A stretch of 64,000 bases of DNA, from positions 4,216,001-4,280,000 of the forward strand of contig CBDHGL010000003.1 in NCBI GenBank assembly GCA_965263105.1, given 5' to 3'. Below the pieces are notes generated by a model. The model made no database searches. It was not told the DNA's origin and saw nothing but the letters and a program-made list of their open reading frames with translations. The DNA is from JBCCTX01 sp965263105. Its GTDB lineage: Bacteria > Bacteroidota > Bacteroidia > J057. Shown here piece by piece: positions 16,617-24,381 of this stretch. Positions within the stretch are counted from its first letter, which is position 1; each line of letters starts with the position of its first letter. Both the position numbers and the translations under genes were made by a program.

Positions 16617-18785
16617 ATGAAAAAAAGGACTCATTTGCTTTTCAAGGCAAACTATTTCAAAACTCCCCTATTTTTACTCCTTTCTACTATACTCCTTATC
16701 CTGCTTAGCCTTTCTTGTGGACCCATGCAAAAAGAGTTAGAGAAAGGAAGTGCAGCCCATATAACCGAGGTTACCGGAGCTGTAGATGATGCATCTTTGA
16801 CCAATGCTGTAAATGATTCAAAGAACTGGCTTTCCTATGGATTGAATTATTCTGAAGATCGCCACAGTAAACTCACACAAATTACAACTGAGAATGTCAC
16901 TGAACTGGGGCTGAAGTGGACCTTCGATTTGGGGTCTAAGCGTGGGGTAGAAGTATCTCCCCTCGTAGTAGATGGCATCATGTATGCCACTGGTCCCTGG
17001 AGTATCGTTCACGCGATCGATGTGAGAACAGGGAATAAAATCTGGACCTATGATCCCCAAGTACCCAAGGCAACTGGGAAAAAGGCCTGCTGTGATGTAG
17101 TGAATAGAGGTGTAGCCATGTATAAGGGAAAGGTATTTGTAGGGGCTTTGGATGGTCGGCTCATTGCCTTAGATGCAGCTACGGGGGAAAAGGTTTGGGA
17201 GCAGGTTACGCTTGACCAAACTAAAAACTACACCATAACCGGTGCTCCGAGGGTATTCAAAGGCAATGTAATAATCGGTAATGGCGGGGCTGAATATGGG
17301 GTCAGGGGTTATATCACGGCCTATGATGCCGAGACGGGTGAGCAGAAATGGCGTTGGTATGCGGTGCCTGGGAACCCGGAAGAACCTTTCGAACAGCCTG
17401 AATTAGAAATGGCGGCCGAAACCTGGGACCCCTCCGGAAAATATTGGGAAGTGGGTGGAGGAGGAACCATATGGGATGCCATGGTATTCGACCCTGAATT
17501 GGACATGATGTATTTAGGTACGGGAAATGGTTCTCCTTGGAATAGACGCTTGCGTTCTCCAGGAGGGGGAGACAACTTATTCTTGTCTTCTATAGTGGCT
17601 TTGGATCCAGATGATGGTTCCTACAAATGGCACTACCAGGAAGTTCCGGGAGACCACTGGGACTATACGGCTACCCAGCCGTTGATCCTGGCAGACCTTG
17701 AGATTGAGGGTACTATGCGGAAAGTGATCATGCATGCTCCCAAAAATGGCTTTTTCTATGTGATCGACCGAACCAATGGAGAGTTTATTTCTGCTCAGAA
17801 CTTTGTGGAGGTGAATTGGGCCACAGGCTATGACGAAAATGGCAAACCCATGGAAATATCTGAGGCGGAATACAAAAGCGGCGCCTACGAAGCCATTCCA
17901 GGACCTTATGGAGCCCACAACTGGCATCCTATGTCCTACAATCCTACTACAGGCCTAGTTTACCTGCCTGCTCAAGGGATTCCGATTGTAATTGAAGATG
18001 ACAAAAATTGGTCGCATAACTCCATGGAATCCGGTGGACCGCACTCGGGGATAGGCTGGAATCTGGGGATTCTCGCTTCTGCAGTACCCCCCAAAAGCTC
18101 TCCCTTTGGTCACCTCTTGGCCTGGGACCCTGTAAAACAGGAAACTGCCTGGAAAGTAGACCTGGTAGGCCCCTGGAATGGAGGAACCTTGACCACTGCT
18201 GGTAACCTCGTTTTCCAAGGAACCAATGATGGGAGATTTGTCGCGTATAATGCCACCACAGGAGACAAACTCTGGGAAGTTAAAACCGGAACAGGCGTAG
18301 TGGCTGGCCCCGTTACCTATGAGGTAGATGGCCAGCAGTACGTCAGTATTGCTGCAGGCTGGGGCGGTGTGTTTGGCCTTACAAATAGCTTTTCTGAGAC
18401 TACCAGTCCGGGCAAAATTTTCACTTTTGCCATCGGAGGCGATGCACCGATGCCTGAATTTGCTGAAATGCCCAAAAAGCCCATCGTTCAAGGCGTTTCC
18501 TATGACCCCAAAGACATAGGACTAGGAGCCAAACTCTTCATCAGTAATTGCGTCTTCTGCCACGGAGTACCTGCCGTAGCCAATGGAGGAAATATACCCA
18601 ATCTGGGGTATTCTTCAAAAGAAGTGATAGAAAACCTGGAAAACTACGTGTTGACCGATGCCTTGAGGGAATTGGGGATGCCCAACTTCACAGGCATTCT
18701 GACTCCAGAAGATCTTACCAAGATTCAAGCCTTTATCCAGGCGACTTCTGACATGGTCCACCAGCAACAAATGTCGATGAAGTAA
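16617..18785 (+). CDS. PQQ-dependent dehydrogenase lipoprotein with C-terminal cytochrome c
   Basis: Quinoprotein alcohol/sugar-type dehydrogenase anchored outside the cytoplasmic membrane; electrons would pass from PQQ to heme. Start at the ATG for MKKRTHLLFKANYFK; the signal peptide ends in the lipobox LSLSC (Cys34). The eight-bladed propeller shows the vicinal cysteine pair in KACCDVVNRGVA, blade motifs such as ALDAATGEKVWE and AYDAETGEQKWRW, the active-site region GGGDNLF and HWDYTATQP. A C-terminal c-type heme domain has CVFCH and a likely Met ligand in LGMPNF. No PQQ synthesis gene is in the window. The metal (calcium or lanthanide) cannot be assigned. Confidence 0.9.
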   Translation: MKKRTHLLFKANYFKTPLFLLLSTILLILLSLSCGPMQKELEKGSAAHITEVTGAVDDASLTNAVNDSKNWLSYGLNYSEDRHSKLTQITTENVTELGLKWTFDLGSKRGVEVSPLVVDGIMYATGPWSIVHAIDVRTGNKIWTYDPQVPKATGKKACCDVVNRGVAMYKGKVFVGALDGRLIALDAATGEKVWEQVTLDQTKNYTITGAPRVFKGNVIIGNGGAEYGVRGYITAYDAETGEQKWRWYAVPGNPEEPFEQPELEMAAETWDPSGKYWEVGGGGTIWDAMVFDPELDMMYLGTGNGSPWNRRLRSPGGGDNLFLSSIVALDPDDGSYKWHYQEVPGDHWDYTATQPLILADLEIEGTMRKVIMHAPKNGFFYVIDRTNGEFISAQNFVEVNWATGYDENGKPMEISEAEYKSGAYEAIPGPYGAHNWHPMSYNPTTGLVYLPAQGIPIVIEDDKNWSHNSMESGGPHSGIGWNLGILASAVPPKSSPFGHLLAWDPVKQETAWKVDLVGPWNGGTLTTAGNLVFQGTNDGRFVAYNATTGDKLWEVKTGTGVVAGPVTYEVDGQQYVSIAAGWGGVFGLTNSFSETTSPGKIFTFAIGGDAPMPEFAEMPKKPIVQGVSYDPKDIGLGAKLFISNCVFCHGVPAVANGGNIPNLGYSSKEVIENLENYVLTDALRELGMPNFTGILTPEDLTKIQAFIQATSDMVHQQQMSMK

Positions 18786-18851
18786 CTTTTTTCTTAATAG
18801 TCTTGCTGCTAGGTACGAAATATGGGTAGAACTTTATCCCCATCCCCTTAT

Positions 18852-18888
18852 CCTTCGCCAAGGTATCAATTTGATACCTTGGCGAAGG
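18852..18888. terminator. Perfect 37-nt palindrome between convergent genes
   Basis: CCTTCGCCAAGGTATCA and TGATACCTTGGCGAAGG are exact reverse complements around a three-base loop, between the ends of the PQQ dehydrogenase and ABC-F genes. There is no long T tract on either side, so it may be a bidirectional terminator of a non-classical kind or a protein-binding site. Confidence 0.55.
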
Positions 18889-18910
18889 TAATTTAGGGTA
18901 TGCAAATGGG

Positions 18911-20863
18911 CTACCTATTCTCAGATTCTAACCCCTCCAATTCCAGCCCCACTTTTTCCCAGTTTTCCATAATTACCTGGAGCTTGACTTGGATTTTTCG
19001 AAGGTCTAATTGGGCTTCTCGGAGGCTATCAAAATCAGCTGCAACTTCCGGCTGGGCCATTTTTTGCTCTATGGCTGCCTGTTTAGCTTCCCATTCTTCA
19101 ATTTCTTGCTCCAAAGCCTCTTGTTCCCGCTGGAGTTTTTTGATGCGGTTTTTGATCCGTTTTTGCTCCTTGTAATCAATTTCAGGCTTTTCCTTCGGTC
19201 TTTCTTTTTTAGCACCTTTGCCGCCTAAAGAATCCTGTGGAGTAGGGGAGTCCTCCCAATTTTGCTTTTGCCTCCAGGCTTCGTATTCCTGATAGGTCCC
19301 CGGGTATTCCTTGACTTCGTGATTTTGGATGTACCAGATTTTGTTGGCAATTTTTTCCAGAAAATAGCGGTCGTGGGATACAGCTACAAAGGTTCCCGGA
19401 TATTCCACCAAAGACTCCACCAATACCTGAGTACTGGCAATATCTAGGTGGTTTGTGGGTTCGTCCAGGAGGAGGAAATTGGCCTCTGAAAGAAAGGTCT
19501 TGGCCAGGGCTACTCGAGATTTTTCTCCTCCCGAAAGCACCTTTATTTTCTTGAAAATATCATCTCCTGAAAACATAAAACAACCCAGGATATTGCGCAG
19601 ATAAGTTTCTGATTTTGCCCCCGCTCCATATTGAACTTCTTCCAGGATGTCTCGACTCAAGTCCAGGGCTTCGAGTTGGTGCTGGGCAAAAAAGGTGAGG
19701 ATTACGTTGTGTCCTTCATCACGACTGCCTTCAAAACTTTCTGTCCCTGCCAGAATGCGTAGAAGGGTGGATTTGCCCATACCATTGGGACCAATCAAAG
19801 CAATCTTATCCCCCCGCCAGACCGATGCCTGGGTATCTTTCAGGATTCTTTTTGCTCCATAGGATTTGGAGAGTTTTTCTAGCCGAAGTACTTCCTTCCC
19901 AGAAGGCTGAGACATTTCCAGGCGCATATTGAAAGTGGCTTCCTCTTGTTCGGGAGCTTCGATTCGCTCTAACTTGTTGAGTTGCTTGAGCTTACTTTGA
20001 GCCTGACGGGCCTTGGTGGCCTTGGCTTTAAAGCGATTGATGTATTGTTCCTGGTGTTGGATATGCTTTTGCTGGTTTTCAAAAGCCTGTTGCTGAAGCT
20101 GGCGGCGTTGCTCCTTCTCTTTCTCATAATAGGAGTAATTGCCTGCATATTCATTCAGCTTTCCTAAGCTGATTTCCAGGATTTTTTTGACCATTCTATC
20201 CAGGAAATAGCGGTCATGCGATACAATCAGTACCGTACCAGGGAAGGAATGGAGGTAATTTTCCAGCCATTGTATGGAGGGAAGGTCCAGGTGGTTGGTC
20301 GGCTCATCCAACAGGAGGATATCGGGAGACATAAGGAGCATTTTGGCGAGTAATACCCGCATGCGCCAGCCCCCCGAGAAGGTAGAAAAGGATTGTTCTT
20401 GCTCTTCCGCTTTGAAGCCTAGCCCCGAAAGCACGTTATGCACCTTAGGACGGAACAAGGCTCCTCCCTTGGCTTCAAATGCTACCTGAAGGCTGTCTAA
20501 TTGATCTAGTAGAGAAGGATCTGTACTCCCTTCAGCCAGTTTATCCTGAATCCTTTGGATTTCCTTTTCCAGCTCAATCAACTCCGAAAAGGCCCCTTCT
20601 ACCACCTCGTGAATGGGGCGATCTGTCTTGAAGGATAAGAGGTCCTGATTGAAGTAAGCAAGCTTAAGGTCCTTGGATCGGTGGACCATTCCTTCCGAAG
20701 GGGAAAGCTCTCCGGCAATAATTTTTAGCAAGGTAGATTTGCCTGCGCCATTGCGCCCGATGAGTCCCAGGCAGTCGCCCGGAGTGAATTGGTAGTGAAT
20801 CTGCTCAAACAACCAATCACCGCTAAACTCCATTCCAATATTCTCTAATTGCAGTGCTGCCAT
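18911..20863 (-). CDS. ABC-F family ATPase (ribosome-associated type)
   Basis: Soluble protein of 650 residues with two ABC ATPase domains and no membrane segment. Walker A motifs are GRNGAGKS (36-43) and GPNGMGKS; signatures are FSGGWRMR and LSGGEKSR; both Walker B segments read LLLDEPTNHLD. The interdomain linker is rich in K/Q (about 235-310) and the C-terminal tail (about 545-650) is a charged coiled coil, as in Uup/ABCF3-like members. Such proteins act on ribosomes in translation rescue or in resistance to ribosome-targeting drugs; the exact subclass is not clear. It is convergent with the PQQ gene. Confidence 0.92.
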   Translation of the reverse strand: MAALQLENIGMEFSGDWLFEQIHYQFTPGDCLGLIGRNGAGKSTLLKIIAGELSPSEGMVHRSKDLKLAYFNQDLLSFKTDRPIHEVVEGAFSELIELEKEIQRIQDKLAEGSTDPSLLDQLDSLQVAFEAKGGALFRPKVHNVLSGLGFKAEEQEQSFSTFSGGWRMRVLLAKMLLMSPDILLLDEPTNHLDLPSIQWLENYLHSFPGTVLIVSHDRYFLDRMVKKILEISLGKLNEYAGNYSYYEKEKEQRRQLQQQAFENQQKHIQHQEQYINRFKAKATKARQAQSKLKQLNKLERIEAPEQEEATFNMRLEMSQPSGKEVLRLEKLSKSYGAKRILKDTQASVWRGDKIALIGPNGMGKSTLLRILAGTESFEGSRDEGHNVILTFFAQHQLEALDLSRDILEEVQYGAGAKSETYLRNILGCFMFSGDDIFKKIKVLSGGEKSRVALAKTFLSEANFLLLDEPTNHLDIASTQVLVESLVEYPGTFVAVSHDRYFLEKIANKIWYIQNHEVKEYPGTYQEYEAWRQKQNWEDSPTPQDSLGGKGAKKERPKEKPEIDYKEQKRIKNRIKKLQREQEALEQEIEEWEAKQAAIEQKMAQPEVAADFDSLREAQLDLRKIQVKLQVIMENWEKVGLELEGLESENR

Positions 20864-20987
20864 AATTGCTCGGGGAAATTACACAAAGTGTGGGTAAATC
20901 TCTGCAGAATCGTAATTAACCCCATAATTTTAGCGTTTTTACTAATTTTTTTATAGTTTGCAAAAAAAACCATCAACCCTCATCATC

Positions 20988-21803
20988 ATGGGTGATAAAG
21001 AAAAAATAGTTATCGGGAATAACCTGCGCTTTCTCAGGAAACGTAAGGGGCTTACCCAGCAGGAGCTGGCGGATAAGTTGGGCATTCGTCGGTCCTCTAT
21101 CGGTGCCTACGAGGAAAACCGGGCTTCCCCCAGGTATGAAACCCTTGAAGGAGTCTCCGACTTTTTTGGTGTTTCTATTGATCTATTGGTGAGAGAAGAC
21201 CTTTCCCAGTTATCAGAGGATGATTTTTTGGCCTACAAGAAGAGTGGGAAGGCAGATATTAGTGGGAAAAAGATTCGGGTGCTTCAGGTTGCTGTTGACA
21301 ACAAGGATCGAGAGAATATCTTGTTTGTCCCCCAGAAAGCCTCAGCCGGCTACCTCAATGGCTTTGGTGATAGAGAGTATATAGAAGAACTCCCTCGCTT
21401 TTATCTCCCCATGTTAGGGTCAGGTAGCTATCGCGCCTTTGAAATCAAGGGAGATTCTATGCTTCCGTTGAAATCCGGTACCGTTGTCATAGGAGAGTAT
21501 GTAGAAAATTGGCGCGACATCAAGGATGGGCAAACCTATGTGGTGATATCTGACTCCGAAGGGGTCGTTTACAAGCGCGTGTTCAACCGCATTAACAATG
21601 ATGGTACGGGTCAATTACTCCTCAAGTCCGACAATGCTATTTATCCCCCTTACTCTATCTCGGTAGATGATGTGCAGGAAATTTGGAAAGCCAAGATGTT
21701 TATGAGTTCGGACTTCCCCGAGCCAGATATCTCACTAGAGAAGCTTTCAGCTATCGTCATGGATATCCAGAAAGAGGTTATCAAAATGAAGGGGGATGAG
21801 TAG
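20988..21803 (+). CDS. XRE-S24 (CI/LexA-like) transcriptional regulator 1
   Basis: 271 residues: an N-terminal XRE helix-turn-helix (LTQQELADKLGIRRSSIGAY, about 22-41) and a C-terminal S24/LexA-type self-cleavage domain. Visible catalytic features are Ala120-Gly121 in QKASAGYL as the likely cleavage site, Ser157 in GDSMLP and Lys196 in VVYKRV. The start is the ATG for MGDKEK; the frame opens earlier at TTG. A paralogue of equal length lies 268 bases downstream. Such proteins repress until cleaved or dissociated after a stress or ligand signal; the target is unknown. No phage genes are near. Confidence 0.9.
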   Translation: MGDKEKIVIGNNLRFLRKRKGLTQQELADKLGIRRSSIGAYEENRASPRYETLEGVSDFFGVSIDLLVREDLSQLSEDDFLAYKKSGKADISGKKIRVLQVAVDNKDRENILFVPQKASAGYLNGFGDREYIEELPRFYLPMLGSGSYRAFEIKGDSMLPLKSGTVVIGEYVENWRDIKDGQTYVVISDSEGVVYKRVFNRINNDGTGQLLLKSDNAIYPPYSISVDDVQEIWKAKMFMSSDFPEPDISLEKLSAIVMDIQKEVIKMKGDE

Positions 21804-21838
21804 GGGGATGAGTAGGGGAATGGGAGAGGAGAGTTTTT

Positions 21839-21925
21839 TAGTCAATAGTCCACGGTCCACGGAATGAAAATTGAGAAAGGAAAAGGGAGAGCCCTGTAGG
21901 GACAACGCCACGGCTTGTCCCCTAG
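21839..21925 (+). repeat. Two dispersed repeats between the XRE-S24 genes
   Basis: 21839-21862 (AATAGTCCACGGTCCACGG) is a partial copy of the GTCGAC-family post-stop repeat. 21897-21925 (TAGGGACAACGCCACGG, then CTTGTCCCCTAG) is an imperfect hairpin whose flank and sequence recur at 24013-24040. Both lie in the 268-base gap between the two paralogous regulators. Confidence 0.6.
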
Positions 21926-22071
21926 TAATAAAAAGGCTAACCTGTCTATAGCTCAAATAATTAGCTATCCTGCAATTTCCCCAGTAATCGCCTAATAATA
22001 GTAACATTTTTGCCAAAAAAATTAGTTTATTCTCTAATTTGTTGTATATTGCTAACAAATAGAGCTAAGCT

Positions 22072-22884
22072 ATGGCAAACAAGACAACATCTATCATCGG
22101 ACAAAACCTCCGCTTTTTGCGTAGGCGCAAGGACCTAACCCAACAGGCCTTGGCAAATCAGTTAGGGTTAAATCGGGCCAATATTGGTGCCTATGAGGAG
22201 AACCGCTCCTCTCCCCGACACGATACCCTTCAACTTTTTTCAGATTACTTTGGCATTTCTATAGACGTATTTGTAAGAGAAGATTTGTCCAATCTCTCAG
22301 AGGAAGATTTCGCCGCTTATATGCAGTGGAATAAAACCACTAAATGGAAAAATAATTTTCGCGTCCTACAAGTGGCTGTGGACACTCAAAACCGGGAAAA
22401 TATCCTATTTATCCCCGAGAAGGCCAGTGCAGGTTATTTGAATGGTTACGGTGACAGAGAATACATTGAAGACCAACCTAGGTTTTATTTGCCCATGCTG
22501 GGATCAGGTTCTTTCCGTGCCTTTGAAATTAATGGCGATTCCATGTTGCCCCTTCCCTCCGGAACGGTGGTTATCGGTGAATACGTGGAGAATTGGCAGG
22601 ATATCAAGGATGGTCAGACCTATGTGATCATTTCTGACTCCGAAGGGATCGTTTACAAACGAGTATATAGTAAGTTTAACGCTGATTCCTCTGGGGAACT
22701 CTTGTTAAAATCTGATAATACGGCCTACTCGCCATATTCCGTAAAGTTGGAGGACATTCGCGAAATTTGGAAGGCCAAAATGTTTATGAGTAGCGAGTTT
22801 CCCGATCCCAATATGTCTCTGGAGCGCTTATCTGCGATTGTGATGAATATGCAGAAGCAGATTGGCGATTCGGTGGCTTCCTGA
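22072..22884 (+). CDS. XRE-S24 (CI/LexA-like) transcriptional regulator 2
   Basis: 270-residue paralogue of the gene at 20988, similar along its whole length, so the pair arose by tandem duplication followed by clear divergence. The HTH is LTQQALANQLGLNRANIGAY. The predicted cleavage site Ala120-Gly121, Ser157 (GDSMLP) and Lys196 (IVYKRV) are all at the same positions. The HTH recognition helix differs (LNRANIG against IRRSSIG), so the two may bind different operators. The segment before the S24 core (about 85-97) is the most diverged. Heterodimers are possible, since the C-terminal domains are so alike (inference). Confidence 0.9.
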   Translation: MANKTTSIIGQNLRFLRRRKDLTQQALANQLGLNRANIGAYEENRSSPRHDTLQLFSDYFGISIDVFVREDLSNLSEEDFAAYMQWNKTTKWKNNFRVLQVAVDTQNRENILFIPEKASAGYLNGYGDREYIEDQPRFYLPMLGSGSFRAFEINGDSMLPLPSGTVVIGEYVENWQDIKDGQTYVIISDSEGIVYKRVYSKFNADSSGELLLKSDNTAYSPYSVKLEDIREIWKAKMFMSSEFPDPNMSLERLSAIVMNMQKQIGDSVAS

Positions 22885-23125
22885 ATAATATGAGATGGGC
22901 AATAGATAGAATTGTTTAGGGGTTGTAGGTTATTTTGACTTCATTTTTAATCCCTAGACCTGTCTTATCCCGTCTGTGAACCTCTATTTGACAGAAAATA
23001 GGATAGGAAAGTGATGGACTTTGTGACAATTTGAATTAAAGTTCCTAGTTTGTAAAGCAGATATTTCGCGTACAAGAAATGATTTTACTTCAACATGCGA
23101 AAGAGGAATTTTAATCAGATGCATC

Positions 23126-23968
23126 ATGTTCCGATACCTGTCAAGTGATTGCCCTTCAACTGTTATTGGGTCTTTCCCCCATTTTCCTATGTATGTTGGG
23201 CTATGCCTGTTATGTGTACTCATAAGTTGTGTAAAGCCTTCTCCTCATGAAAACAAAACTTCTCATGATGCATCTCAGATCTCAGAATCTGATTCATCCC
23301 TTCCAACAACTCACTCAGATAGTCTATTGCCGAATGTTGAGGCTCAGGCTCAGAAAGATTCTTTAACTGCCTTGGAGCAGCGCCTAATGACCCAGGGATT
23401 GGTAGATGTCCAGGACCTGTCTCCAAACATCCGGATTAACCTGAAATATGCTACATCAGATAACTTTCTGGGAGAGGATGTTTACTATGGATTAGATAGA
23501 GCCTTTTTGCAACCTGAAGCGGCAGAAATGTTGTCTAAGGCCCAGCAAAAACTTAGCAAGATTCATCCTCGAGTGGTTCTCTACATATTTGATGGGGTCA
23601 GGCCTCAATCTGTGCAATTTCGTATGTGGGATCTGGTAAAGGGAACAGAACAAGAAAATTACGTGGCGGAACCTAATCGTGGTTCTCTGCATAATTTTGG
23701 TGCCGCTGTTGACTTGGGCTTGTATCATCTCGATACAGGGGAGGTAGATATGGGTACCCCCTTTGACTTTTTTGGCGATTTGGCCCAGCCACGATATGAA
23801 GGCAAGTACCTGGACTCCGGAGAACTGACCTTGGCCCAGGTAGAAAATAGACGCTTACTTAGAACCGTCATGAATCATGCGGGATTCACCGGCATACTCA
23901 ACGAATGGTGGCACTTCAATGCCTTTCCCAAAGAGGAGATAAGGCAGCGCTATGAGATCGTGAGATGA
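23126..23968 (+). CDS. D-Ala-D-Ala dipeptidase (VanX/DdpX-type, M15) lipoprotein
   Basis: Zinc dipeptidase family that cleaves D-alanyl-D-alanine, here probably for cell-wall recycling rather than glycopeptide resistance, since no van genes are near. 280 residues; an N-terminal lipoprotein signal ending VLISC, then a Ser/Glu-rich linker and the catalytic domain from about residue 90. Metal-binding and catalytic features are SLHNFGAAVDL (HxxxxxxD) and NEWWHF (E and H). DGVRPQSVQ corresponds to the family's DAYRP segment. The start at 23126 gives an unusually long pre-signal segment; ATG 23189 is an alternative. Confidence 0.88.
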   Translation: MFRYLSSDCPSTVIGSFPHFPMYVGLCLLCVLISCVKPSPHENKTSHDASQISESDSSLPTTHSDSLLPNVEAQAQKDSLTALEQRLMTQGLVDVQDLSPNIRINLKYATSDNFLGEDVYYGLDRAFLQPEAAEMLSKAQQKLSKIHPRVVLYIFDGVRPQSVQFRMWDLVKGTEQENYVAEPNRGSLHNFGAAVDLGLYHLDTGEVDMGTPFDFFGDLAQPRYEGKYLDSGELTLAQVENRRLLRTVMNHAGFTGILNEWWHFNAFPKEEIRQRYEIVR

Positions 23969-24012
23969 GAGGGGAGAAATGATAAATGAGAATTGAAAAA
24001 GGGAAATCCCGG

Positions 24013-24040
24013 TAGGGACAACGCCATGGCTTGTTCCCTA
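24013..24040 (+). repeat. Imperfect hairpin repeat, second copy
   Basis: TAGGGACAACGCCATGGC followed by TTGTTCCCTA nearly matches the element at 21897, including about 20 bases of upstream flank resembling GAATTGAAAAAGGGAAA. It lies between the convergent dipeptidase and OstA-like genes and could form a stem-loop centred on GCCATGGC. Confidence 0.55.
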
Positions 24041-24237
24041 GATTACCGGACTTGTTCTATAAAAAGAAAACTCCCAGCCGGGGAGGCCAGGAGCTTAACC
24101 TTAGTAATTAGCTGCACATCGTATAACAAAGGTCGGGGAATCTGCCCACACACTTGTGTATTTTTGAATAAAAAATGTTCAATTATTGAATTAATGGAAT
24201 GTCTCTCCCAATCTATACCTTCTTTTCGACAAAGGAA

Positions 24238-24381
24238 TTAGGGCTTCTGCTCTTCCATCTTCAAGGCAGGAAGCGGAGAATTTGGAATAGAATCCGAACG
24301 GGTTTCAATGGTGGGGGTATAAAATACGGGCAAACGGGGAGTGGGAATTCCCTCCTCATCCAACGGCGGCTGTACAGGACT
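24238..24381 (-). pseudogene. In-frame read-through tail of the OstA-like gene
   Basis: Directly after the TGA stop (24382-24384) of the OstA-like gene the same frame stays open for 47 codons to TAA 24238. It encodes a second copy of the proline-rich tail: PVQPPLDEEGIPTPRLPVFY here against PVQPPLDEEGIPSPRVPVFH before the stop. The repeat period is 114 bases. The ancestral protein probably ended ...KMEEQKP, and the TGA is a new premature stop or a base error. Confidence 0.7.

Noticed and set aside
20988..22884. Prophage lysogeny module
   Set aside because: Only the CI-like regulators are present; no integrase, structural or lysis genes are near.
23126..23968. Glycopeptide resistance cluster from the VanX-like gene
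   Set aside because: No vanH, vanA, vanR or vanS homologues are adjacent; the protein is a lipoprotein, unlike cytoplasmic VanX.
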